A stretch of DNA of 64,000 nt from contig JBCBKP010000014.1 in assembly GCA_038521625.1 (NCBI GenBank), forward strand, positions 15,823 through 79,822. The letters are read 5' to 3'. Below, in pieces: positions 52,033 through 60,393 of this stretch (positions are counted from its first letter, which is position 1; every line of letters begins with the position of its first letter). The notes below the pieces were generated by a model that was given only the letters and a program-made list of their open reading frames with translations, did not search any database and was not told where the DNA came from. This DNA comes from JBCBKP01 sp038521625. GTDB lineage: Bacteria; Planctomycetota; Phycisphaerae; Phycisphaerales; UBA1924. Made by a program: the position numbers and the translations under genes.

Positions 52033-52061
52033 TTGTGTGTTTCAGGAGCACTGGGTACATT
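52033..52061 (+). promoter_or_regulatory. Candidate promoter of the first Cys-array gene
   Basis: TTGTGT (52033-52038) and TACATT (52056-52061) are spaced by 17 bases, about 205 bp upstream of the start at 52268. The rest of the 51920-52267 gap has no gene. Moderately AT-rich for this region; tentative. Confidence 0.35.
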
Positions 52062-52267
52062 GCTCGCACCGGGCCAATCGGTCCGGCCACCCCCGAAGCG
52101 GTACATCGTAGGGCTGGTCGCGTGTGCGGCGAATCGTGGGAAATCGATCCTCGATCGCGGCACTCGGCCGCTGTGCCGCTCGTGTTCTCGGCACGGATCC
52201 GATTGTGTTGCATTCGGCGGCGGCGTGGCCCGTCGCTGTGGACTCTCCGTATCGAAAGGGCGTGGTG

Positions 52268-53032
52268 ATGGGGATCATGCGTGTCATAGGTGGGTTGGCT
52301 GCATCGGCGATCATGGCGGTGGCGACCCCGTGTTCCGCCTCGGGCTTCGAAGATGAGAAGAAGAGCGCGTGGAGCTACGACTCGCTCGGCGAGCACGCTT
52401 CGGAGACCGACGCCGACTCGACGCCGCTATTCGGTGCGCGACAGCGCCTGCACGTCCCGGGGATGTCCAGCAACGGGTTCACGTTCGCGGGACTGAAGAC
52501 GGCCGACGGGGGCAGCTCATACGGCAACGCGTTCGCTCTGAGCGTGCGCTCCGCCACGGCGCCCGACACCGTATCGACCGCGAGCGCTCTCACGACGCAG
52601 CAACAGGTGGACGATGTCCAGGCCGCCATCTGGAACCCGATCAGCGGCAGCCCGTCGAGCGGCTGTCTGGCGAGCGGCTGCATCCTCAGCTACTGCTTCG
52701 GCAGTGCGTGCGTCCGCAGCGGCTGCGGCGGCAGCGCGTGCGTCGGGAGCGGCTGCGGCGGGAGCGCCTGCGGCGGCAGCGCCTGCGGCGGATCTGGCTG
52801 CTTGGGAAGCGCCTGCGGCGGCAGCGGATGCCTCGGCAGCGCCTGCGGCGGGAGCGCCTGCCTGAACTGCGTCGAAGAGATCTCCGAGGAGCAGCAGCTG
52901 GCCAACATCGTTGGGGGCGCCGGCGGCACGCAGGTTCTCCCCGAGTGGACGCCGCGGGCCGACATGGGAGAGTCGCTCACCCTTGTCGCCGCGGACGCGG
53001 TCGGCCGCGAGCTCGTAGCGCTCGCGGGCTGA
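52268..53032 (+). CDS. Secreted Cys-pentad array protein, copy A
   Basis: 254 residues, not a family I recognise. Signal peptide MGIMRVIGGLAASAIMAVATPCSA. An N-terminal domain of about 100 residues follows (AWSYDSLG; TPLFGARQRLHVPGMSSNGF; DGGSSYGNAFALS), ending in IWNPISGS. Residues 133-198 hold 14 cysteines at exactly five-residue spacing (pattern S-[AG]-C-x-[GS]), closed by L-N-C201. A short acidic tail ends LPEWTP...LTLVAADAV. Every element is shared with the next gene, so they are tandem duplicates. The regular period-5 pattern suits a four-sided beta-solenoid with Cys in the inner row, or a multiply modified Cys peptide; both are inference. The start could also be a GTG one or two codons earlier. 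No Shine-Dalgarno is strong. Confidence 0.8.
   Translation: MGIMRVIGGLAASAIMAVATPCSASGFEDEKKSAWSYDSLGEHASETDADSTPLFGARQRLHVPGMSSNGFTFAGLKTADGGSSYGNAFALSVRSATAPDTVSTASALTTQQQVDDVQAAIWNPISGSPSSGCLASGCILSYCFGSACVRSGCGGSACVGSGCGGSACGGSACGGSGCLGSACGGSGCLGSACGGSACLNCVEEISEEQQLANIVGGAGGTQVLPEWTPRADMGESLTLVAADAVGRELVALAG
52664..52870 (+). repeat. 15-bp tandem array encoding Cys pentads (copy A)
   Basis: About 14 imperfect direct repeats of a 15-bp unit of the type ggcagcgcctgcggc, in frame, each giving one S-[AG]-C pentad. Cys codons TGC/TGT fall at exact 15-bp steps from 52664 to 52859. Confidence 0.9.
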
Positions 53033-53049
53033 TCAGCCGACCCCGATCC

Positions 53050-53085
53050 GACGCCGCGTGAGAGCGCGGCATCGGCGTCTTGTTG
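53050..53085 (+). terminator. Probable terminator after Cys-array copy A
   Basis: GACGCCG (53050-53056) and CGGCGTC (53073-53079) pair across a G+C-rich loop that can itself form GCCGCG/CGCGG; TTGTTG follows. It lies just after the stop codon at 53032. Confidence 0.5.
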
Positions 53086-53410
53086 AGCGATGCAAGATCA
53101 ATCCTGTGAGTACGCGGTGGCGCGTCACCGGATGAGATCTCGCGAGCAGGCTTCTGTCGGTTCTCCGTCGAAGAGGGCCGTTCCGGAACGGTGAACGATC
53201 GATCAGCGGTCCGATCCCTCGTGCGCGTGACGCCCGGGATCGGCCGAGCGCCGCGCTCGCGGTGTTCGGCAGAGTGTCCGTTCGATGCGGTCGAGTCAGG
53301 CCGGACACCGAGCGTTCGCTCGCTCGCGCACCCTTCTCATGCCGAGGTCGCTTCCCCGCGCCCACACCTGGTCGCGGAGGTGCGATTCCGAGGGTCAGAG
53401 CGATCGCAGC

Positions 53411-53438
53411 GTCGCCGGAGCGTCGGCGACCAGTTTTT
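53411..53438 (+). terminator. Terminator-like hairpin in the leader of Cys-array copy B (possible attenuator)
   Basis: GTCGCC (53411-53416) and GGCGAC (53425-53430) form a 6-bp stem, followed after CAG by five T (53434-53438). It lies only 28 bp before the ATG at 53467, upstream of the coding region. Such a position suits conditional termination or a processing site rather than the end of a gene. The rest of 53033-53410 holds no gene. Confidence 0.45.
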
Positions 53439-53466
53439 GTCCATCCGAATTGAGAAAGGATTCGAG

Positions 53467-54420
53467 ATGAAGTTCCGTGATCTCTGTCGTACGTTTGTAT
53501 CCGCGATGTGTCTGTGCGTGATCGGCGCGCAGGCGGAAGCCTCGACGGTCCGCTTCGATGAGCCGGCGGTCGACGATGTCGCGTGGCAGTTCGAGTCGCT
53601 GGGCGCCAGCGTTGACGCGCTGGCGGAAGACGCCACGCCCCTGTACCAGACCAGGCACGCGCTGCACGTGCCCGATATGAGCCAGACCGGTTTCTCGTAC
53701 GCCGGGCTCGTCACCACCGACGGTGGGAGCTCCTACGGCTACGCGTACCAGCTCAGCACCGTCGCCGCGAACGATCTCGACGCGACCTCGGACAGAGCGT
53801 CGCTCGCCCAGTCGGGCGCCGAACCGGTGGCGATCATCTGGAACCCGATTAGCGGCAGCGCGACGAGCGGGTGCCTTGCGAGCGGCTGCGGTGGATCCGG
53901 CTGCCTCGGAAGCGGCTGCGGCGGATCCGGCTGCCTCGGCAGCGCGTGCGGCGGCTCGGGTTGCGGCGGCTCCGGTTGCTCGGGCAGCGGGTGTGGCGGC
54001 AGCGCCTGCGGAGCCAGCGCGTGCGCTGGCAGCGCCTGCGGCGGCTCCGGCTGCGCCGGCAGCGCCTGCGTCGGCAGCCTCTGCGGCGGCAGCGCCTGCG
54101 TCGGCAGCCTCTGCGGCGGCAGCGCGTGCGGCGGCAGCGCGTGCGGCGGCAGCGCCTGCGGCGGCTCCGGCTGCGGCGGCAGCGCGTGCGGCGTCAGCAA
54201 CTGCGGCGGCAGCGCCTGCATCGCCAGCAACTGCTTCGGCAGCGCGTGCCTCGACTGCACGGCAGAGATCGGTGAAGAGACTCTGATCGCCTCCGCCGGT
54301 GTCGGCGTCGGCACGATCGCGGTCGTCGAGGAGGATCTTCCGGATTGGATCCCGGATCCTGGGTCGTCGGACGTCGTGACGATCGTCGCGGCCGCGTCCG
54401 TCCTCGGTGATCGGTCCTGA
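53467..54420 (+). CDS. Secreted Cys-pentad array protein, copy B
   Basis: 317 residues; paralogue of the preceding gene. Signal peptide MKFRDLCRTFVSAMCLCVIGAQA. The N-terminal domain matches copy A closely (AWQFESLG; ATPLYQTRHALHVPDMSQTGFSYAGL; DGGSSYGYAYQLS; IWNPISGS). Residues 136-261 hold 26 cysteines at exactly five-residue spacing, then L-D-C264: 27 Cys in 129 residues. Pentads are mostly S-G-C-G-G, S-A-C-G-G and S-A-C-V-G. The tail (AEIGEETLIAS, LPDWIPDP, TIVAAASVL) matches copy A. AAAGG precedes the ATG. There is no transmembrane segment or sorting motif, so it is probably released or assembled outside. Function unknown; structural, metal- or thiol-related roles are possible. Confidence 0.85.
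   Translation: MKFRDLCRTFVSAMCLCVIGAQAEASTVRFDEPAVDDVAWQFESLGASVDALAEDATPLYQTRHALHVPDMSQTGFSYAGLVTTDGGSSYGYAYQLSTVAANDLDATSDRASLAQSGAEPVAIIWNPISGSATSGCLASGCGGSGCLGSGCGGSGCLGSACGGSGCGGSGCSGSGCGGSACGASACAGSACGGSGCAGSACVGSLCGGSACVGSLCGGSACGGSACGGSACGGSGCGGSACGVSNCGGSACIASNCFGSACLDCTAEIGEETLIASAGVGVGTIAVVEEDLPDWIPDPGSSDVVTIVAAASVLGDRS
53872..54258 (+). repeat. 15-bp tandem array encoding Cys pentads (copy B)
   Basis: 26 in-frame units of 15 bp with Cys codons at exact 15-bp steps from 53872 to 54247, closed by a Cys codon at 54256. Several neighbouring units are near-identical at DNA level (ggcggcagcgcctgc), which indicates expansion by slippage or unequal recombination. Confidence 0.92.
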
Positions 54421-54436
54421 GACCGTCTCCAGTCGT

Positions 54437-54468
54437 CGGCGGCACGCGAGCGCGTGCCGCCGGCTTTC
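54437..54468 (+). terminator. Intrinsic terminator after Cys-array copy B
   Basis: CGGCGGCACGCG (54437-54448) and CGCGTGCCGCCG (54451-54462) are perfect complements around AG, giving a very stable hairpin with a small loop, followed by GCTTTCG. It is 17 bp after the stop codon. Confidence 0.7.
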
Positions 54469-54658
54469 GCGCAGCCAGCGCAATCGCAGTTTCTCTTGAT
54501 CGCTCCGTTCCGTGTGCCGGCCGTGACATGGCGCGACGCGCGACGAGCATCATCGAGCACGACATGCAAATGCTCTCGATCCGGCACGGGCTGCTGGGGC
54601 AGCTTCAATCCGGAGACCGCTGCGGCGCAGTGGCTTACAGCAAATCATAACGAACCGG

Positions 54659-54811
54659 TTGCCTTTCGGTCGTAGATCAGGTAGATTGCCGACCATCACG
54701 GGACAACTGAAGTCCCCTTCGGTTCAAGCGGTGCAAGACAACTTTTGTTGAGTACCTCTCCCCCGATGCCCGCGGGGAGTGGGGATTGTCTCTCGCTCGC
54801 CCCGTTCGGGG
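54659..54811 (+). other. Promoter-like site followed by four small hairpins in a long gene-free gap
   Basis: The gap 54469-55229 has no convincing gene and is less G+C-rich than its surroundings. TTGCCT (54659-54664) and TAGATT (54682-54687) are 17 bases apart. Downstream, four short hairpins follow in a row: GGGAC/GTCCC (54700-54716), CAAC/GTTG (54739-54750), CTCCCC/GGGGAG (54758-54779) and CCCC/GGGG (54800-54811). This could be a small RNA or a structured leader for the membrane-protein operon that starts at 55230; it matches no RNA family I know. Confidence 0.3.
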
Positions 54812-55229
54812 TGCGGGCGTTCCATCGCGTTCAACGACGCAAACTGCGCCGTATCGAGCTGCCGACGCGAGAGCGTGGGCGTGGGGGAATACATTCGCCG
54901 GTCTCGGGCCGGCGATTCCGACACACAGCATATGAGATCCTAGACACAGAGCTGTGTTTGGAAATAAGAGATCGGCGCAACGGCGGCCTCATGCGAAGCA
55001 ATGTTGCTATCAGATCGCGTCAGGGCCCGGCCGGGCGGGCGATGCCGAAGCGTCGCCGGCCGGAGATCTCTTCGTGCGGATTGCACCGTTTCGGTTGCCG
55101 GCAATGTGTTAGCGCACGTCGCCGGTCTTCTCGGGGAGGCCGCGAGGCGGTCCACGGTCGAGACCGGAGTCGGGGCGCCATGTCGGCGTACCCGTCCGGC
55201 GATCGTGACGGGCGGACGGAGAAACGGCG

Positions 55230-57794
55230 ATGCGGAAAAGTTCTGACGAAACTCACACGCCGACGAAGCCCCGGTGTGGGCCAGGCGATGGCCTCGCTCT
55301 CGCCGCCGTGGCGCTCGGCGTCGCGATCGGTTCGCAGCACGCGGCGTACCTCGGACCGGAAACCGCGACGATGCTCGGGGCCGGGCTCTGCGGAGCTGGG
55401 CTCGCGTCAGCTGTCTTCGCCGAGCGAGCGCTCGCGGTGCGGGCGGCGATCGGTATCGCGCTCGCACTCGTTCTCTGGCGCGTACCGGGGACCGGCGACG
55501 TCTTCGTGTACGCCGTGGGCGTGCTGGCCGCGCTCGGTGCGGTCGTCTCGAGGCCGGGCGGAGCGCGGGCCCTGCTCGTCGTCGCGCCGCCCGCCGCCTG
55601 GCTCATCGCGCAGCAGGTGTTCCCGGGTCTGTGGACCCTCAGCGTCTGGGCCTCCGAGTGGATCTCATCGAGCCTCTCCGCCGGCGCGGTCACGCTCGGG
55701 CCGACGGGGCTGGGGCTCGTGCCGCTGCTCGCCGTGGCGCCGCTCGCGCTGATGATCAACGGCGGTTCGCGTCGCCGTGGGCCCATCCAGCTCGGCGCGT
55801 TGCTCGTCTTCTGGCCGGCGATCGCCTGCTTCGCGCAAGCGGAGATCGTCCCGTCGCTCATGCGAACCGTGATCCATTCGCGCTGGTTCGGCGGGGCGGC
55901 GCCCTGGGCGAACATGGCGTTCTTCGGCGCGGCGGTTCCTGCGGTCCTCGCCGTGCTCGTGCTCGCGATGATCGGCGCAACCGGGTGGCTGTCCGGATCG
56001 CTCGATCGCGCTCTGCGGGCGATGCGCGGTACGAGCGGGGCACCGCCGGCCGAGTCCACCGACGACGCCCCTGCGACGGCGCCGGCTTGGCTCGCGCGTC
56101 TCGCGTCCGGGCGTTCGGCCGTCGCGGCAATCACGACGATCGCGCTGTTCGCGTTCCTCGCCGTGATCGCGCCGCGGCTGGCGGCGCCGGCCGCGGGCCC
56201 CGCGACCGGGACGATCTACGTGCGGACCGGCGGCCTGCTCGACTTCCAGACCCCGGGCTGGGAGCGGTTCGGCGTCGCCAACTCGGGCATGTTCGGACTG
56301 CTGGTCGAGCGGCTGCGCCGGCGCGGGGCCGAGATCGTCGAGATCGAGTCGCTCGAGACGCTCGGTGATGCCGGCTCCGCCGACATCGCGATCGTCATCA
56401 ACCCCAACGAGATGCCGGATCTCGAGCGCGACGCGTTCGAGGCGTTTGTGCGGGCGGGAGGTTCCGGGCTCGTGCTCGGAGATCACACCGACATCGCGGG
56501 CACGAAGGCACCGACCAACCGACTCCTCGAGCCTTTCGGTGTGTCCCTGAACATCGACTCGGCGTACCCGATGACCGGCAAGTGGGAGGGCAAGTTCGGT
56601 CCGCCGACCCACGACCTCGCGACCCAGCTCGACCGGCACAACATCGGGCTCCAGCAGAGCACCGGCGCCTCGATCGAGATCCGAGATCTCGGCGTGAGGC
56701 CGCTGCTTGTCGCGCGTCACGCCTTCTCGGACGACGCCGACCACACGATGGCCCGCGGCGATCTCCGCGGGAACTACCGCTACGACGTCGGCGAGGCATT
56801 CGGAGACCGCTGTGTCGCCGCAGAGATCCAGCGCGGTCGGGGTCGGGTGCTCGTGTTCGCGGACACCTCGATGTTCCAGAACGTCGCGGTGGCGTGGACG
56901 TGGCCGTTCGTCGAACGCGTGTTCGAACGACTCCGGGCCCGGCCCGTCGCGCTCGAGTCGATCGCTTCGCCGGTGGGGCTCGCCTCACTCACGATCGCGG
57001 CGGGTCTCGCCCTCGCGCTGTCCATCGGGTCGATGGCGGCGAACGGCTGGGTCGGGCTGGCGGTCGCGACCGGTGTCGGCAGCGCCGGCACCATGGTGTC
57101 CGTCGGTCTTGCACGCGGGACCACGCCGCTCGCGGAGATCGACGCTCCGACGGCGGTCATCGATATGCGCCACGCGTCGGACGTCACGAGCATGCTCTGG
57201 ACGAGCCGGTCGGTGAGCGGGCTGGTGATCACGCTGGAGCGGTGCGGGATCGAGCCAACCATGCTCCTAGCGGGCGCCGGCGTCCCCGAGCAGGCCGGGG
57301 TCTATGTGATCCCGCACCCGCGCCGGCCGCTGGGCCGTGCGAAGCTCGACGCCCTGATCGAGCGAGCCGAACGGGGCACAACAGTCCTGCTGGCGGTGTC
57401 GGGCGAGTCTCCCGCGAACGACGAGGACTTCGCCGAAGCGCTCGGGCTCCGGATCGATCCGAGGCCGCTCGGGCCGGTCCCGGTCCGCGAGAAGCTCGCC
57501 CCGAGCGAGTTCGCGGCGGCGATGCTCCAGCCGCAGATGAGCGAGGCGTACGCGCTCGAGGCGCTGCGTCCCAGCTGGGTCCCCAGGCTGACCGACTCCG
57601 GCAACGTCATCATCGCCGAGCGATCGGTCGGTGAGGGGCGCGTCGTCGTGGTCGCCGACAGCATGTTCCTGAGCGATCGCTCGATCGAATCGGAGAAGGA
57701 AGCCTGGATCGGCAACGTGCAGCTCGTTCGCGCGCTCGTGACAGGCGAATCGTCCGTCGCGGTCGCGTCGACATCCATCGGAGAGGATCGATGA
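55230..57794 (+). CDS. Large membrane protein with GATase1-like extracytoplasmic domains, copy 1
   Basis: 854 residues, function unknown. The N-terminal about 300 residues are hydrophobic with roughly eight transmembrane helices. An extracytoplasmic alpha/beta region follows (about 325-560: TIYVRTGGLLDFQTPG, VIVNPNEMPDLERDAFEAFVRAGGSGLVLGDHTDIAG). Its strand-helix pattern is that of DUF4350/GATase1-like or GldG-type ABC-associated domains. Two further transmembrane helices (about 575-630) precede a second alpha/beta domain with IIAERSVGEGRVVVVADSMF. GGAG lies 8 bases before the ATG. It overlaps the next, paralogous gene by 4 bp (ATGA), so they are probably one complex. No ATPase gene is nearby. 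Confidence 0.8.
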   Translation: MRKSSDETHTPTKPRCGPGDGLALAAVALGVAIGSQHAAYLGPETATMLGAGLCGAGLASAVFAERALAVRAAIGIALALVLWRVPGTGDVFVYAVGVLAALGAVVSRPGGARALLVVAPPAAWLIAQQVFPGLWTLSVWASEWISSSLSAGAVTLGPTGLGLVPLLAVAPLALMINGGSRRRGPIQLGALLVFWPAIACFAQAEIVPSLMRTVIHSRWFGGAAPWANMAFFGAAVPAVLAVLVLAMIGATGWLSGSLDRALRAMRGTSGAPPAESTDDAPATAPAWLARLASGRSAVAAITTIALFAFLAVIAPRLAAPAAGPATGTIYVRTGGLLDFQTPGWERFGVANSGMFGLLVERLRRRGAEIVEIESLETLGDAGSADIAIVINPNEMPDLERDAFEAFVRAGGSGLVLGDHTDIAGTKAPTNRLLEPFGVSLNIDSAYPMTGKWEGKFGPPTHDLATQLDRHNIGLQQSTGASIEIRDLGVRPLLVARHAFSDDADHTMARGDLRGNYRYDVGEAFGDRCVAAEIQRGRGRVLVFADTSMFQNVAVAWTWPFVERVFERLRARPVALESIASPVGLASLTIAAGLALALSIGSMAANGWVGLAVATGVGSAGTMVSVGLARGTTPLAEIDAPTAVIDMRHASDVTSMLWTSRSVSGLVITLERCGIEPTMLLAGAGVPEQAGVYVIPHPRRPLGRAKLDALIERAERGTTVLLAVSGESPANDEDFAEALGLRIDPRPLGPVPVREKLAPSEFAAAMLQPQMSEAYALEALRPSWVPRLTDSGNVIIAERSVGEGRVVVVADSMFLSDRSIESEKEAWIGNVQLVRALVTGESSVAVASTSIGEDR

Positions 57795-60367
57795 GTACCG
57801 AAGCCCGTCACGAGAACCCACCGCGCGATGCCGTCACCGGTCCGCTCGGCGCCATCGCCGCGCTCGCCTTCGCGGCCGCCGTCTCGTCTTGGATCGCGCC
57901 ACTCGTCAGCGCAGGCGCGGGCGAGATGGTCGTTCTGACTCTTGTGGCGCTCGCCGCCGCCGCGGCCGCGGTGCTGCGGGCCGGCGATGTCCGCCGCTCG
58001 GCCGCGGCGATCGCGACCCTCTGGATCCTGCTCGCCGTCGCGGCCGGGCTCTCGGTCCATTCCTGGTTCCTCGCGCACGAGCTCCCGGAACCGGTCGTGG
58101 GCTCGGTCGCCAGGCTGTGGTCTCTCGCGGGTCTCGAGACCGTCGTTGTCGGTGAAGGGATCGTCAGCATCTCTCACCCGACCGGCTGGATCGATACCTC
58201 CGTCACGATCGAGAAGCTGGGCCACGTCGGTCTCGGGGCGCTCGCGCTCTGGGCGGTGATCGCCTGCGCTCGCGGCCGAGCCTCGATCGCGCGCCGCTCG
58301 ATTGCGCTCGTGCTCGCGATGGTCCTGCTCGGGCTCGGGTCCGTTGTGCGCCTCGGCGTGCTGACCATTATCGACACGGACCTCGGCTGGACCGGTCTCT
58401 ATTGGATGCCGTGGATCGAGTTCCTCACCTTCGCGCCGATCGCCGCGCTGATCGGCCTGACAACGCGTGCCCTCGCCGCGAGTTCGCCCGCCACCGGTCT
58501 GGCCGGGGAGGCCGCGGACGAGACGGTCGAGCACGACGGGGCGCGGCCGCGTCGCCTCACGCGTCCCGTGATGGTCGCCGTGAGCGCGCTGGCGGGTGTC
58601 GCGGCGTCCGCCGCGCTGTTCCTCGACCCGCCCGGCGAGCGGTCGGGGGGCCGGGTGCTGATCGACGACGCCCACTCCGACTGGGCGTGGGCGGATGGCC
58701 GCTTCGACGAGACCGCGTTCGGCGAACGGCGGGTCTACACGTACAACTCGCTCGTGCGACTGCTCGGCCATTTCTGGGAGGTCGACATCAATCACGAGGA
58801 GCGGATCGACGCCGCGCTGCTCGAGGGCGTCGATGTTCTTGTGCTGAAGATGCCGACGAGGCCGTACGACGAGGACGAGATCGACGCCGTCGAGGCGTAC
58901 GTCCGCGCGGGCGGGGGGCTCTGGCTCATCGGTGATCACACGAACCTCTTCGGGAGTTCCACCTATCTCAACCGCCTGTCGTCGAGATTCGGCATGCGAT
59001 TCCGAAACGACGACCAATTCGAGCTGACGACCGGCGGGCCGACCCGGATCGCGAGCGGCCGCGCGTCGGCCGCGTCGCTCTGGGCGAACGGCGCAGACGA
59101 GATCCGCGACCTCACCTTCCTCACGTCCTGCACGATCGAAGCGCCGGTCGGTGCCGCCGAGCTGATCGGATTCGGGATGTGCTCCGAACCCGGCGAGTAC
59201 TCTCACGTCAACTTCTTCGGCAACATCCGGGCCGATCGCGACGAGATGTTCGGCGCCTTCGCGCAGCAGGCGAGCGTGAACGTCGGCCGGGGTCGCGTCA
59301 CCGCCTTCGCCGACAGCACGGTGTTCAGCGACTTCTGCATCTGGGACGACGTCAAGTCGGCGCTCGCCGTCCACACGATCGATCGCCTCAACCGCGATCG
59401 CGGCCCCGCCGTCGGCCCCCTCGTGTCGGCCCTGGGCGCCGCCGCGGGACCGGCGGTGCTGCTCGCCCTGATCGCGGGCGCGGTGGCGGCGGGCTTCACC
59501 TGGCTCTCCGGCCCCGCGATGGCGGTCTCGGTTGCCGGCGCGACGATGCTGTTCGGGCTCGTCTCGCAGACCTCGATGCCCGAGCCGAGGACGCCGCTCG
59601 AGCACGTGCGGATCCACCAGGACATCTCGGGCGCGCTCTTCCCGACGTTCCTCCAATGGGAGCCCGAGATGGTCTACAACCCGAACGCGTTCGACCAGTT
59701 CGCGCTCTGCTGGAACCGCGTGGGGATCGCGCCGCTGCGGACATCCGTGCTGCCGACGGGCGGGGACCCCGTCGCCGAGATCCTACTTCTCCCCGTCCCC
59801 GAGAGGGTCACCCCCGAGGTCGCGCACGACCTCCACGAGCGGCTCCGCGCGGGCGGTCGTCTGATCATCGTCGCCGAGAGCGGCGCCCGCATGCAGCGGC
59901 TCGCGCTCTCGTCGCTGCTCGATACCTTCGGCGTCGAGCACCGCGCCGTCGCCATCCCGACGCCGGCCTTCCCACACGCGCCCGGCGCGATCGAGCACCC
60001 CCTCGGCGTCGGCGTTGACCGCGCCGGCAGGATCGAGATCACGGACGCGGACGAGATGCTCGTCATGCCGAGCTCGGGGCTCTGGTTCCAGACGATCACG
60101 TGCGGAGAGGGCGAGCTCGTCGTGATCGACGGCGCGACCGCGCTGAGCCGCCGCGCCGCCGGCATGACGTTCAAGCAGGCGACCGACCTCGAGATGGCGC
60201 TCGCCGAGCTCACGATGGGGCTGCAACGCGTCATCGTTGGGCAGCAAGGCGAACGCCGCCTCGCATCGCTGCGGCCGATCGCCGCACGCGTCGAGTCGCT
60301 CTGGCAGGACGCGCCGGAGCTCGCGAGCACAGCGACGCACAACGCGAACGACGGGCACGATCACTGA
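57791..60367 (+). CDS. Large membrane protein with GATase1-like domains, copy 2, exosortase-like N-terminal hydropathy
   Basis: 858 residues; same architecture as its upstream partner. N-terminal helices about 20-250, extracytoplasmic alpha/beta domain about 285-530 (GRVLIDDAHSDWAWADGRFD, VDVLVLKMPTRPYDEDEIDAVEAYVRAGGGLWLIGDHTNLFG), two helices near 555-600, then a second alpha/beta domain. The N-terminal part (WSLAGLETVVVGEGIVSI, ALALWAVIACARGRASIARRS, GLGSVVRLGVL) follows the exosortase spacing 'W-x-LG..EG..I' and the conserved Arg helix. The position of the exosortase catalytic Cys holds IEKLGHVG instead, so any sortase-like activity would be lost. GAGAGGATCG precedes the ATG. The third gene follows after 26 bp. 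Confidence 0.78.
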   Translation: MSTEARHENPPRDAVTGPLGAIAALAFAAAVSSWIAPLVSAGAGEMVVLTLVALAAAAAAVLRAGDVRRSAAAIATLWILLAVAAGLSVHSWFLAHELPEPVVGSVARLWSLAGLETVVVGEGIVSISHPTGWIDTSVTIEKLGHVGLGALALWAVIACARGRASIARRSIALVLAMVLLGLGSVVRLGVLTIIDTDLGWTGLYWMPWIEFLTFAPIAALIGLTTRALAASSPATGLAGEAADETVEHDGARPRRLTRPVMVAVSALAGVAASAALFLDPPGERSGGRVLIDDAHSDWAWADGRFDETAFGERRVYTYNSLVRLLGHFWEVDINHEERIDAALLEGVDVLVLKMPTRPYDEDEIDAVEAYVRAGGGLWLIGDHTNLFGSSTYLNRLSSRFGMRFRNDDQFELTTGGPTRIASGRASAASLWANGADEIRDLTFLTSCTIEAPVGAAELIGFGMCSEPGEYSHVNFFGNIRADRDEMFGAFAQQASVNVGRGRVTAFADSTVFSDFCIWDDVKSALAVHTIDRLNRDRGPAVGPLVSALGAAAGPAVLLALIAGAVAAGFTWLSGPAMAVSVAGATMLFGLVSQTSMPEPRTPLEHVRIHQDISGALFPTFLQWEPEMVYNPNAFDQFALCWNRVGIAPLRTSVLPTGGDPVAEILLLPVPERVTPEVAHDLHERLRAGGRLIIVAESGARMQRLALSSLLDTFGVEHRAVAIPTPAFPHAPGAIEHPLGVGVDRAGRIEITDADEMLVMPSSGLWFQTITCGEGELVVIDGATALSRRAAGMTFKQATDLEMALAELTMGLQRVIVGQQGERRLASLRPIAARVESLWQDAPELASTATHNANDGHDH

Positions 60368-60393
60368 TCACACTCGAGATCGGAGAAGATGCG

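Noticed and set aside
52664..54258. Could the regular repeats be a CRISPR array?
   Set aside because: Units are 15 bp, contiguous and without spacers, in frame, and no cas gene is present.
53395..54608. Minus-strand frames over Cys-array copy B giving Ala-rich or QALPPHALPP repeats
   Set aside because: They are the antisense readings of the 15-bp repeat. There is no signal peptide or ribosome-binding site, and copy A supports the plus-strand frame.
55230..57794. Exosortase-like N-terminus also in the first GATase-like protein
   Set aside because: Only hydrophobicity and a loose W..E..L spacing could be matched. There are no Cys, Arg or His landmarks, so the claim is limited to the second protein and kept tentative.
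57302..59656. 784-codon minus-strand frame opposite the two GATase-like genes
   Set aside because: Arg/His/Gly-rich without motif. It spans the junction of two well-supported genes on the other strand.
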